Shown here piece by piece: positions 24,114 through 32,449 of a DNA stretch of 36,704 nucleotides. Numbering within the stretch: position 1 is the first letter of the stretch; every line of letters begins with the position of its first letter. Made by a program: the position numbers and the translations under genes. Source of the stretch: Thermodesulfobacteriota bacterium (GTDB lineage: Bacteria; Desulfobacterota; Desulfobacteria; Desulfobacterales; JAUWMJ01); NCBI GenBank assembly GCA_034189135.1, contig JAXHVO010000029.1, positions 1-36,704 of the forward strand. The letters are read 5' to 3'. The notes beneath the pieces were generated by a model, which worked only from the letters and a program-made list of their open reading frames with translations, did not search any database and was not told the origin of the DNA.

Positions 24114-24908
24114 ATGGGGTTTGAGGAGATACTGTTTGAAAAGCGGGACGGCGTAGCGACGGTTACTCTGAACCGACCGGATCGATTAAATGCCTTTACA
24201 ACCGGCATGTATCAGAGACTTGCCGAAATTCTTGATGAAATTAAGAAAGACGATGAACTGGCAGTAATGGTCGTCACCGGTGCAGGAAAGGGATTTTGTG
24301 CTGGATCGGATGTTTCCGACCGTCTGGCGCGCCGGATGGAAAAGGGCTCTGAGGAAAGCCGTTTTGAAAGCCTGAAGCAGATTGGTGCCGTTGCTCTTGA
24401 TCTGGAGGATTTCGACAAGCCGATAATCGCCGCTGTCAATGGCGTTGCCGTTGGAGCCGGGCTTTCAGTCGCCCTTGCCGGTGATATTCGGATCGCCTCG
24501 GAAAAAGCGCGATTTGGCGCTGTATGGGTACGCGTCGGTCTCATTCCGGATTTGGGAGCCACCTACTCTTTGCCCCGAGTTGTCGGAATGGATAAGGCAA
24601 TGGAAATGACTCTAACAGGTGACCTTGTCAATGCAGAGGAGGCTCTGAAGATCGGCCTGGTGAGCCGTGTTTTGAAACATGATGAGCTGATGCCAAGGGC
24701 CGGTGAGCTGGCAGCCAGAATTGCAGAGGGCCCGGCCATAGCCATTGAGCTGACCAAACGAGGACTGCGAAGATCCTTGAACAACGACCTGAAGTCTCAG
24801 CTCGATTATGAAAGCTATGCTCAGAATATTTGTCGATATTCGACGGATCATAAGGAGGGGGTTCAGGCGTTTATCGAGAAAAGAAAACCTGAATTCAGGG
24901 GACGATAG
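24114..24908 (+). CDS. Divergent enoyl-CoA hydratase/isomerase family protein
   Basis: 264 residues from ATG 24114, selected because AGGAGGTGAT lies directly upstream. An in-frame GTG at 24081 would add 11 residues. The crotonase oxyanion elements are present (GFCAGSD, NGVAVGAGLSVAL). The two hydratase glutamates are not: GAGLSVAL replaces GGGCELAL and FGAVWVRVG replaces FGLPEVxVG. GLIPDLGATYSLPR carries an Asp at the position used by PaaG-like isomerases. It is therefore more likely an isomerase, hydrolase or C-C bond enzyme than a standard hydratase. It follows the ACAD pair and precedes a TRAP operon. Confidence 0.85.
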   Translation: MGFEEILFEKRDGVATVTLNRPDRLNAFTTGMYQRLAEILDEIKKDDELAVMVVTGAGKGFCAGSDVSDRLARRMEKGSEESRFESLKQIGAVALDLEDFDKPIIAAVNGVAVGAGLSVALAGDIRIASEKARFGAVWVRVGLIPDLGATYSLPRVVGMDKAMEMTLTGDLVNAEEALKIGLVSRVLKHDELMPRAGELAARIAEGPAIAIELTKRGLRRSLNNDLKSQLDYESYAQNICRYSTDHKEGVQAFIEKRKPEFRGR

Positions 24909-25107
24909 CACTTTTTGTTGTTGAAACAGAAAGATCTGATTGTTCCGAAATTTTCCAAGTTAGGTTTAATATAAACCCTTTTGCAGAGTTAAAAGAAGTA
25001 AAGTTATCATATTGGGGTAAAATGCTAACAGTTCTGGAGTTCGGTTATTGCAATTGGTTAAAGGCGATTTTGAAAAGTTGAGCATATTGGGTAAAAAGGC
25101 GGGACAC

Positions 25108-25302
25108 ATGAAGGGAAACGCATTAGGAGACTGGATAAAATCGAAGAATTGTAAACGCTGGCTGGCATGGATCGTATTGATTGCTGTTTTTTTCTTCATA
25201 GACAAACAGAAATATGCTTTTTATACCGTTCCATTATGGGGATTGTTGTTCATCGGTACTTGCTTGGCTTTTATCATTGTCCTGTTTATCTTGAGGGACT
25301 GA
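25108..25302 (+). CDS. Small two-helix membrane protein, unknown
   Basis: 64 residues from ATG 25108; an in-frame TTG at 25048 would add 20 residues and is less likely. There are two hydrophobic segments (WLAWIVLIAVFFFID and PLWGLLFIGTCLAFIIVLFI) separated by a short charged loop. I recognise no family. It lies directly before the TAXI-TRAP genes, so it may be an accessory membrane subunit of that transporter; the separate permease gene already contains a fused DctQ-like part. Position and topology are the only evidence. Confidence 0.55.
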   Translation: MKGNALGDWIKSKNCKRWLAWIVLIAVFFFIDKQKYAFYTVPLWGLLFIGTCLAFIIVLFILRD

Positions 25303-25447
25303 ACCCTATTTCTCATGAAAGATTTAACGTTATTTCCATGATTAAAAAAGGTTCCTCTTTTTATAAATTGACTAACGGAAGGAGGTGATTTGAGCAATTT
25401 TTAATAAATTTCCAAAGATGATTTTTTCATTAGAAAGGAGAGAAAAA

Positions 25448-26587
25448 ATGGGTAAAAAAAAGATATTTATCGGAATATACATTCTAATTATAGGGCTGGT
25501 TTTTTCTATGGTCTGCTTTGCCGGAGGTCCTAAGCCGCTGTCTGACGTGAAGATGCCCGAAAGTATCGTTTGGAAGGGGATGAGTTCACCTGGATCCGGA
25601 TACGATATACTTACACGTCCGGCACTGAATAATATTTCCAAGGCTTATCCCAAACTATCCATTCAGCATCTTCCGGGAGGTACCAAAGCCGGCTTTGACC
25701 GTGTGGAGAAAGATGAGGCACAGATCGCCACCGTCTACATCGGTGACGGTGCCTTTGCTTGGTATGGTAGGGGTGATTATAAAACACAATACAGGCATCT
25801 GCGTACATTTTACCAGTATGCACCAATGAGTACCGCTTTTATGGTAACTCTCAGGGATTCGGATATCAATGGTCTTAAAGATTTGGCCAACAAGCGCGTG
25901 CACATGGGGGTCGCAGGTTGGACCACGACAAGGAACTCACTGCCTCCTGCACTTAAACTACACGGAATTACTGTGAAAAGCATCCGGAAAAACGGTGGAT
26001 TTGTCTATTACGGCGCGATGGGGTCAGCCATGGATATGCTTTCGTCAGGCAAGCTGGATATTGTCACTCTGGCCAGTTTCCAGCCCATGGGGCTTGTAAC
26101 CCAATTAAACGAGACCCAGGGGATAAAAATCATATCATTTACCCCTGATGAAATCCAGGAATTCTGCATGGGAGCGCCGGGTTACGTTCCTGTCACCTTG
26201 CCTTCCGGTTTGTACAAGGGGCAGGAAAGCTGGCCCAATCCCACACCCACCATATGCGCATATACGGGCCTCTACCTTGTCAGAGATACCGTTCCCGAAG
26301 ATGTTGTTTATAATCTTCTCTGTGCCATATTTGCCGACGACGGCACCGCCTACAATGAAGCCCATCCGGCACTAAAGAATGTTGATTTTATCGCCAACGG
26401 ATATTTCAAGGATTACAACCCCGTTCCCCTTCATCCAGGTGCGAAAAGATATTGGAAGGAGCGCGGATCTAAAATTGCACCTTCATGGGTAGAAAAATGG
26501 AATACATGGCCGGCGTGTGAAAAAGGTATCGAGAACCTGGTTAAAAAGACAATCGACAATGGTTTTCCCATCAAATACTTGAAATAA
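25448..26587 (+). CDS. TAXI-family TRAP transporter solute-binding protein
   Basis: 379 residues from ATG 25448, with AAAGGAGAG upstream; an in-frame ATG 30 bp earlier lacks such a site. The signal peptide is KKKIFIGIYILIIGLVFSMVCFA. The mature protein begins a TAXI-type fold (WKGMSSPGSGYDILTRPALNNI, then LPGGTKAGFDRVEKDEAQIA), which binds small carboxylates or amino acids. The permease of the same system follows after 232 bp. This is a second TRAP system, independent of the DctPQM set in block A, so at least two different acids are probably imported. Confidence 0.88.
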   Translation: MGKKKIFIGIYILIIGLVFSMVCFAGGPKPLSDVKMPESIVWKGMSSPGSGYDILTRPALNNISKAYPKLSIQHLPGGTKAGFDRVEKDEAQIATVYIGDGAFAWYGRGDYKTQYRHLRTFYQYAPMSTAFMVTLRDSDINGLKDLANKRVHMGVAGWTTTRNSLPPALKLHGITVKSIRKNGGFVYYGAMGSAMDMLSSGKLDIVTLASFQPMGLVTQLNETQGIKIISFTPDEIQEFCMGAPGYVPVTLPSGLYKGQESWPNPTPTICAYTGLYLVRDTVPEDVVYNLLCAIFADDGTAYNEAHPALKNVDFIANGYFKDYNPVPLHPGAKRYWKERGSKIAPSWVEKWNTWPACEKGIENLVKKTIDNGFPIKYLK

Positions 26588-26819
26588 CCATAACTGCTTG
26601 TGACACACAACTTGGTCCAACAGAGATACATTTTACTGCCTTTGTACTCTGGAAAGCAGGGAATCAGATCAGTGTATGGAAAAGGTATTTTCATCTTAAG
26701 CTTATAGAGTCAACGCGGCTGTGTGGGGGATTTCTGGGGCATTACCCGGAGTCCCCTCTACCCTGTCGAAAAAAAAGAAGTTCGACCTAATATATGCTGA
26801 ATTGGGTGGGGAGTGGTAA

Positions 26820-28829
26820 ATGAGACCGAAGGAAGCACAACATGGGAGAAAACAAACAATGACGGAAAAGCGTAAAGAAGTGGTCAAGACAAATCAGAAG
26901 AATCAAGATATTCCCGGTAGTGCTACGGAACATCTCTTGTCCAGGGGGCCTGGCCCTTCAAGAGTCTTTGCATTTGTTATTGTCGGGTTTGTCAGCATTT
27001 TTAGTTTTTTTCACCTTTACACCGGTTTTTTCGGCCAACTGGAAATTTACATCAATCTTACATTAACCGTTTCCCTGATGTTGATACTTGCGTTTTTGTA
27101 TTATCCGCTTGGCCGTAAATCGTGGAGTGATCCGTTAAACAAGTGGTTCCTGGTTGACGTCCTCTTTATTTTAATCATAATCGCTGCACAGATCTATGTT
27201 ATTGTAGAGTATGAAGATCTGATCATCTACCGTACCAGCATGGCGAATAAAGCGGATGTCCTTGTGGGCGGTATCTATATGCTCTTGATACTCGAAGCCA
27301 CCAGACGGGTTTTAGGCTATCCCATTCTTGCCCTATGTATCTTTTTTCTGATTCAGAATCTCACTGCGCACTGGTGGCCGGGTTGGCTTAACGGTACCAA
27401 TGTCCCTTTGAAGGTCAGTGTCGAGGTGAATTTTCTCCAGGATAACGGTGTTTTCGGAGTACCGGTAAAGGTATGTAGCCAGTATCTGGTGTTATTTCTT
27501 ATTTTTGTTTCTATGCTTCTCGAGAGCGGTGCAGGGCAGAAACTGTTGAACCTTTCCCTTGCTCTGGCCGGTCGGTTGAGCGGGGGCCCCGCTAAAGTGG
27601 CGGTAATAGGTTCTTCCCTTCTCGGTTCGGTGCAGGGAGCGGCCACTGCCAATGTTGCCGGAACAGGAAGCTTCACCATCCCCCTGATGAAGAAGTCGGG
27701 TTTTTCCGCCAACATGGCGGGTGCTGTGGAGTCGGTGGCATCTTCCGGTGCCCAGTTGATGCCACCGATAATGGGTGCCTCTGCATTTGTTATGGCCGGT
27801 TTTCTGGGAGTGTCCTATACACGAATATGTTTGGCAGCAATCATCCCCGCATTGATTTTTTACGTCTGTACTTTTGCAACCATTCATTTTTACAGTGTCA
27901 GAAACGGATTTATGGGAATGCCGAGAGAACAGCTCCCCTCTCTTTGGAAAAGTCTAAAAGAGGGTTGGTCCGTCGTTATTCCATTTGTCGTACTGATATT
28001 CTACATTATCAAGGGGGTCTCTCTGTCCGTTTGTGCATCCAAAGGGATAATTGCCGTCATTATATGTACCATGATAGATCCTTCCACACGGTGGACGCCG
28101 GTAAAATTGCTGAAAACACTGGAATCGGGGGCCCGGCAATGCATCGTGGTTGTTATAGCTTGTACTGTGGCCGGAGTTATAATTGGAACCTTTTTTGTTT
28201 CCGGGCTTGGCGATACTTTAGCCCGTCAGATTGTTATGTCCAGCTACGGTATTCTTCCCGTTGCGCTTATTATTTGTGCTGTCGTTTCCTTGATTCTGGG
28301 AATGGCCATGCCGACAGTGGCTGTATATATCACACTACTTCTAGTTGCCGTTCCAGCGATGATTAAGATGGGCGTACCTGAATTTTCAGCCCATTTCTTC
28401 TGTTTCTACTTCGGTCTGCTTTCAGCTATTACACCGCCTGTTGCCCTTGCCGCTTTTGTGGCAGCGGGAATATCGGGAGACAGCCCGATGAAGACGGCCT
28501 TTACCGCATCACGAATCGCGATGCCCCTGTACATAGTTGCTTTTTTTCTACCTTATAATGCAGCCATGACATGGGGCGGCAGCGCTTTTGAAATTCTCGC
28601 AACGGTTGTTCTCGGTATTGTCGGGGCAATAGCCGTAGCGGCCAGTACGGCAGGTTTCTTGATAGTGAAAGTACGATACTGGGAACGGATTCTTTTTCTC
28701 ATCGGCGGCCTTGCCTTACTCAGCCCTTTTACCATTACGAGGCTGGCCGGAGCCGGTTTAATCATAATATGCGTTTTTACACAAAAAATTCAGCGAAGAA
28801 AATCCGTTTCCGTTGATGATCAAACTTGA
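26820..28829 (+). CDS. TRAP transporter permease, fused DctQ-DctM (4TM/12TM) type
   Basis: 669 residues, the expected size of the fused permeases that work with TAXI proteins. A hydrophilic N-terminus (about 45 residues) is followed by four helices and a DctM-like 12-helix part with GSVQGAATANVAGTGSFTIP, QLMPPIMGASAFVMAG and, in the second repeat, LGMAMPTVAVYITLL and SAITPPVALAAFVAAG. The start is ATG 26820 after GGGGAG; an internal ATG 39 bp later is an alternative. The stop lies within the left arm of a long inverted repeat. Confidence 0.92.
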   Translation: MRPKEAQHGRKQTMTEKRKEVVKTNQKNQDIPGSATEHLLSRGPGPSRVFAFVIVGFVSIFSFFHLYTGFFGQLEIYINLTLTVSLMLILAFLYYPLGRKSWSDPLNKWFLVDVLFILIIIAAQIYVIVEYEDLIIYRTSMANKADVLVGGIYMLLILEATRRVLGYPILALCIFFLIQNLTAHWWPGWLNGTNVPLKVSVEVNFLQDNGVFGVPVKVCSQYLVLFLIFVSMLLESGAGQKLLNLSLALAGRLSGGPAKVAVIGSSLLGSVQGAATANVAGTGSFTIPLMKKSGFSANMAGAVESVASSGAQLMPPIMGASAFVMAGFLGVSYTRICLAAIIPALIFYVCTFATIHFYSVRNGFMGMPREQLPSLWKSLKEGWSVVIPFVVLIFYIIKGVSLSVCASKGIIAVIICTMIDPSTRWTPVKLLKTLESGARQCIVVVIACTVAGVIIGTFFVSGLGDTLARQIVMSSYGILPVALIICAVVSLILGMAMPTVAVYITLLLVAVPAMIKMGVPEFSAHFFCFYFGLLSAITPPVALAAFVAAGISGDSPMKTAFTASRIAMPLYIVAFFLPYNAAMTWGGSAFEILATVVLGIVGAIAVAASTAGFLIVKVRYWERILFLIGGLALLSPFTITRLAGAGLIIICVFTQKIQRRKSVSVDDQT

Positions 28830-28958
28830 TGACTTCGTTAAAAGTCGAATTTCCCCACAGGGGTACGGAGCTAAGAGACAATAAGCAATAAAACAGGATG
28901 TTTTCTGAGTCCTCTGAAAGCTCAGCGGTGAAAAATGACTTTTTACGACGCCATCAAG
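28825..28958. repeat. 134-bp element with long terminal inverted repeats
   Basis: The 22-bp arms (28825-28846 and 28937-28958) pair with about four mismatches; the outer 7 bp CTTGATG/CATCAAG are perfect. The left arm overlaps the permease stop codon. The interior contains smaller dyads such as CCCC-ACA-GGGG. The form is that of a dispersed stem-loop repeat (miniature element) serving as an inter-operon spacer. The rest of the 28830-29101 gap shows only a good ribosome-binding site (AAAGGGAGG). Confidence 0.6.
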
Positions 28959-29101
28959 ATTGATGATCCCAAGTTTAAAGGGTAATGCCTGAAATGAAAA
29001 TTAAGTAGAAGAGATTCTTAAGTCGGCAATGGATGGTTTAATCCTGATTCCTATTTACGGAAAAAACCTAAAATCAATAACGAAAGGGAGGTATTTTTAT
29101 A

Positions 29102-30247
29102 ATGAAGCAGACGGCTATAAATAAATGTATGGAAATTTCAGAAGATCCATATCGCTACCTGAAGAATTTAAAAGAAGGAAACGGGCGGAAGATTATTTCC
29201 TGTTTTGCTATGCATATTCCAGAAGAACTGATTCATGCGGCAGGAATGTTACCGGTCATTGCATGGCGGAGCAATGAATCTGTAACGAGTGGGCATTCTC
29301 ATGTGGCACCTTATAACTGCGGTCTTACAAGAAGTTATATCGATGATATTGTTAAGGGAAAACTTGATTTTATTGATGGTATCGTTGTCAACAGAATGTG
29401 TTTGCAGGCCCAGGGGCTGCCGTTTATTCTGGAGCAGAATATCAAACTTCCTTTTTTAGTTTACCTGTCCTTGCCTGCCCTATACGGCGGTAAAGCGGTG
29501 CACGATTTTTTGTTGGAAGAAATGAATCGGCTGAAGGCGAGCCTGGAAGAGTATGGAGGGCGGAAAATTACAACCGAAGATCTTAACGCCACCATTGAAA
29601 CTTACAATAAAAACAGGAAACTGCTGTCTGAAATATATGATATAAGAAGAGAGAATCCAGGTATAATAAAAGCAAGAGAGTTGCTATCCGTTGTCCATTC
29701 CAGCATGCTTATGCCGAAGGAGGACAATAACGATCTTCTTCAAAAGGTAATTGATGAACTAAAAGCAAGAAAAGTTGATGAAAAGACCGTAAAAGGGTTA
29801 AAAATAATCATCTATGGTTCGTTATGCCAGACACCTCACCGAGAGCTTCTTGATATGATAGAGGAACTGGGTATGATAATTGTCGATGATGACATTTTTA
29901 TAGGGTCAAAATATTTTGCGAATCAGGTATCTGTTGGCAGCAACCCGGTTCAAGCTCTTGCAGACCGCTATCTGCTAAAGAACCCGGCATGCCCCACCAA
30001 AGGGGATTTGAAAACAGACTGGACCGATTATCTCATTGAAATGGCGGAAAAGAATGAAGCCAAAGCGATTCTCAGCCTGATGATCAAATACTGTCCTCCG
30101 CATATGTGCTATTATCCAGATATAAAAAGCAAGCTCGAAAAAAGTGGAATCTCGGAAATATTGATTGAGGTCGAACATGAGGTGATATCTATTGAGCAGG
30201 TCAGAACAAGATTACAATCGTTTGTCGAAAATATAGGAGGTGTATAA
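29102..30247 (+). CDS. Benzoyl-CoA reductase / 2-hydroxyacyl-CoA dehydratase family, BcrC/HgdB-like subunit (copy 2)
   Basis: 381 residues, collinear with copy 1 at 10697 over the full length (shared IPEELIHAAGM-P, GHSHV-PY-CG-TRS, MLMPKEDNNDLL, KYCPPH-CYYPD-KSK). The conserved cysteines of PYNCGLTRSY, VNRMCLQ and KYCPPHMC are kept. This copy belongs to a complete set: the BcrB-like partner and activase follow with 1-bp and 17-bp gaps, the same C-B-activase order as in bcrCBAD clusters. Divergence from copy 1 implies either a different acyl-CoA substrate or a second step of the same pathway. Confidence 0.88.
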   Translation: MKQTAINKCMEISEDPYRYLKNLKEGNGRKIISCFAMHIPEELIHAAGMLPVIAWRSNESVTSGHSHVAPYNCGLTRSYIDDIVKGKLDFIDGIVVNRMCLQAQGLPFILEQNIKLPFLVYLSLPALYGGKAVHDFLLEEMNRLKASLEEYGGRKITTEDLNATIETYNKNRKLLSEIYDIRRENPGIIKARELLSVVHSSMLMPKEDNNDLLQKVIDELKARKVDEKTVKGLKIIIYGSLCQTPHRELLDMIEELGMIIVDDDIFIGSKYFANQVSVGSNPVQALADRYLLKNPACPTKGDLKTDWTDYLIEMAEKNEAKAILSLMIKYCPPHMCYYPDIKSKLEKSGISEILIEVEHEVISIEQVRTRLQSFVENIGGV

Positions 30248-30248
30248 T

Positions 30249-31499
30249 ATGTCGGAATATAAATTAAACAGGCTTGAAACAACGAAACTGATAGGTCCTA
30301 TTGTTGATAATCACTGGGCCAATCTCCGGAAAGCAAAGGAAAATGGCGAGCAGGTGGCATGGTGTTCGGGTCCTATGTTTGCGTTTCCCTATGCAATGGG
30401 AATGAAATGTCACTTCATGGCAGGATATGCGGCGTACGCCGGAGGAAGAGGAGCGGCACAGCATCTACTGGAAGTTGCCGAAGGAGAAGGTGATCTGGTA
30501 GATGCCTGTTCCTACCATAAACTCCACATGGGAATGGCTGCTGCGGTGAAAAAAGGAATTCCGGTAAGAGAAGATGTAATTCTGCCGCTGCCGGATTTGT
30601 TGATAACCGGCAGGCTTTGTCCTGAAATGTCTCATTATGGAGAAGGGTTGTACCGAAGAATGGGTATTAATGTTGTGGGGATCGATACACCTCCCCCGGC
30701 AAGCCCATCGGAAGTTCATGACCTAGAAAGGTTCGCCGAAGGACAGATTCGGGAAAACCTTATTCCGGAGCTGGAAAGAATTTGCGGAAAACCGTTTGAT
30801 TACGACCGGTTAAGTGAAATCCTGGCTACACTCAAGGAAACAGCGATTATCCGAAATGAGTGCTGGGAGTATTTCAAGCTTAAACCATCTCCGTGGACTC
30901 TTTGGGATTATGGTGTAAGTATTGCTCCTGTTTTTTATATGATGGGCAGTCCCGAAGCTGTACCGTATTATAAAAAGCTTAAGGCGGAACTGGCGGAGCG
31001 TGCTGAAAAAAAGATCGGAGCTGTTGAACCGGAAAAGCACAGGGTTTACTGGGACGGATGGCTGCCCTGGGGTTTTCTGGGCAAATTCAGCCGTAAAATG
31101 ACCAGCCTGGGAATAGTGCCCCTGGTTGGCAGATACCCTTGGGAATTTTTTCCCCATCCTGAGACAATTGATACCGAGGAAGATCCGGTGAAATGTTTTA
31201 CAAAACAGGTATATTCCAACGGAGGACTGGCTAAACAGAACATGCCGAACATGAGTCTGCCGACAATACAAAGATGGATCGAGGATTATAAAATTGACGG
31301 TGTGATAATGTTCAGTTCCAAAACATGCAGAATGTGGAATCTGGGGCATCCGGACTTTATAAACGCAATTGAAAAGAAAAACGGTATTCCCGGTGTTGTA
31401 ATAGATGGCGACATGGTAGATGCCAGGATGAACTCTGATGCTCAGATTGAAACCAGGCTTGAAGCCCTTGCCGAAATGATGGAGGCAAGAAGGAAATAA
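30249..31499 (+). CDS. Benzoyl-CoA reductase / 2-hydroxyacyl-CoA dehydratase family, BcrB/HgdA-like subunit (copy 2)
   Basis: 416 residues from ATG 30249, with GGAGGTG in front; a GTG at 30240 is in frame but lies within that site. The family cysteines are CSYHKLHMGM, GRLCPEMSHYGEGLYRR and FSSKTCRMWNLG, with the terminal GDMVDARMNSDAQIETRLEA block. The sequence is very similar to copy 1 (11839) in the cluster-binding half and differs most around the region of residues 150-170 and 285-330. It should form the two-cluster heterodimer with the upstream subunit. Confidence 0.88.
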   Translation: MSEYKLNRLETTKLIGPIVDNHWANLRKAKENGEQVAWCSGPMFAFPYAMGMKCHFMAGYAAYAGGRGAAQHLLEVAEGEGDLVDACSYHKLHMGMAAAVKKGIPVREDVILPLPDLLITGRLCPEMSHYGEGLYRRMGINVVGIDTPPPASPSEVHDLERFAEGQIRENLIPELERICGKPFDYDRLSEILATLKETAIIRNECWEYFKLKPSPWTLWDYGVSIAPVFYMMGSPEAVPYYKKLKAELAERAEKKIGAVEPEKHRVYWDGWLPWGFLGKFSRKMTSLGIVPLVGRYPWEFFPHPETIDTEEDPVKCFTKQVYSNGGLAKQNMPNMSLPTIQRWIEDYKIDGVIMFSSKTCRMWNLGHPDFINAIEKKNGIPGVVIDGDMVDARMNSDAQIETRLEALAEMMEARRK

Positions 31500-31516
31500 T
31501 GATCGGAGGGTTAAAA

Positions 31517-32302
31517 ATGTCGTATTTTGCAGGAATTGATATAGGCTCCCTGTGCACCAAGGCCGTTATTATCAATTCAGACGGTAAGATTGTATCCTAC
31601 TCAATCATCAGAAGCGGTGCCGCTTATAAGGGTGCGGGAGAGGAAGTTTTAAACGATGCATTGTTACGTGCAGGGCTGAAGCATGATGATGTTTTGTATA
31701 CCATTTCAACAGGTTACGGAAGAGCAAGGGTGCCGATTGCAGACGGGCAGGTTACTGAAATTACATGTCACGCCCGAGGCGCAAACCATGTTTTTCCCGA
31801 AGCAGGCGCTGTTATCGATATCGGCGGTCAGGACAGCAAAGTGATCGAGATCGGTGATGATGGGCGGGTATTGAAGTTTGTTATGAACGATAAGTGCGCT
31901 GCCGGAACCGGAAGGTTTCTGGAAGTAATGGCAGGTACGCTTGAGGCTGATCTTGATGAAATGAGTGAATTCGCCCTTAAGTCAAAAAGAGATGTGGAAA
32001 TAAGCAGCATGTGTACGGTTTTCGCGGAATCAGAGGTTATCTCTCTCTTTGCCGAAGGCGCTGAAAAAGTCGATATTGCTTCGGGAATATACAGATCTAT
32101 CGCCCGAAGAGTTACAGGACTTGCGAGCCAGATTGTCAAAGGGAAGAAAGTGACCATGACCGGTGGCGTTGCAAAAAGCAAAGGTATGGTGAAAGCGCTT
32201 GAGAAAAATCTTGGCACTTTGCTTCTGGTTGCGGATGAACCACAAATAATCGGTGCCTTAGGAGCTGCTTTGATAGCAAAAACTAAATTTGATTTACAAT
32301 AA
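31517..32302 (+). CDS. Activase (BcrA/BcrD/HgdC family, ATP-dependent electron activator)
   Basis: 261 residues from ATG 31517, preceded by GGAGGG; an upstream ATG at 31499 overlaps the previous stop. The ASKHA-type nucleotide-binding motifs DIGSLCTKAV (8-17) and DIGGQDSKVI (101-110) are present. The cysteines that bridge one [4Fe-4S] cluster across the homodimer are Cys127 (NDKCAAGTGRF) and Cys166 (SSMCTVFAESE), the same numbers as in the HgdC activase. Two ATP drive one low-potential electron into the BcrB/C-like partner. It is the only activase in the window. A single small ATPase is more like the hydroxyacyl-CoA dehydratases than the BcrA+BcrD pair of classical benzoyl-CoA reductase. Confidence 0.95.
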   Translation: MSYFAGIDIGSLCTKAVIINSDGKIVSYSIIRSGAAYKGAGEEVLNDALLRAGLKHDDVLYTISTGYGRARVPIADGQVTEITCHARGANHVFPEAGAVIDIGGQDSKVIEIGDDGRVLKFVMNDKCAAGTGRFLEVMAGTLEADLDEMSEFALKSKRDVEISSMCTVFAESEVISLFAEGAEKVDIASGIYRSIARRVTGLASQIVKGKKVTMTGGVAKSKGMVKALEKNLGTLLLVADEPQIIGALGAALIAKTKFDLQ

Positions 32303-32449
32303 TGTCTTAATAATGACGGTCTCGTATAAGGTCAAAACGAGATACTACCGAGACAGAAGATACCTATAAATTATTGAAATCATAGGATCTACGCCTTCTC
32401 TGAACTGACAGGGACGGGAGCTGTATTCATCGTATTAAGGAGGTTGTTT

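Noticed and set aside
24114-24908. BadI-type 2-ketocyclohexanecarboxyl-CoA hydrolase
   Set aside because: The N-terminus is similar, but the diagnostic central blocks of BadI as I recall them do not match; evidence is insufficient for that name.
25030-25055. Possible third sigma-54 promoter (GGAG...TTGCA)
   Set aside because: There are 12, not 10, bases between GG and GC, and no enhancer dyad lies upstream.
26765-26786. GTCGAA-N10-TTCGAC dyad before the fused permease gene
   Set aside because: It resembles part of the sigma-54 enhancer dyad, but spacing differs and no -24/-12 promoter follows; probably a chance or RNA hairpin.
27827-28366. 179-codon plus-strand open frame in another phase
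   Set aside because: Lies wholly inside the fused TRAP permease gene; the translation is rich in Cys, Arg and Ser with no membrane pattern, as expected for an out-of-phase reading.
30810-31349. 179-codon minus-strand open frame
   Set aside because: Antisense shadow of the second BcrB-like gene, with low-complexity mixed composition.
29102-32302. Classical four-subunit benzoyl-CoA reductase (BcrCBAD)
   Set aside because: Only one ATPase of 261 residues is present instead of two different ones; I therefore kept the wider family name.
32319-32354. GTCTCG...CGAGAC inverted repeat before the second dehydrogenase pair
   Set aside because: Only 6-bp arms and a second partial CGAGA in the loop; too weak to call an operator or terminator.
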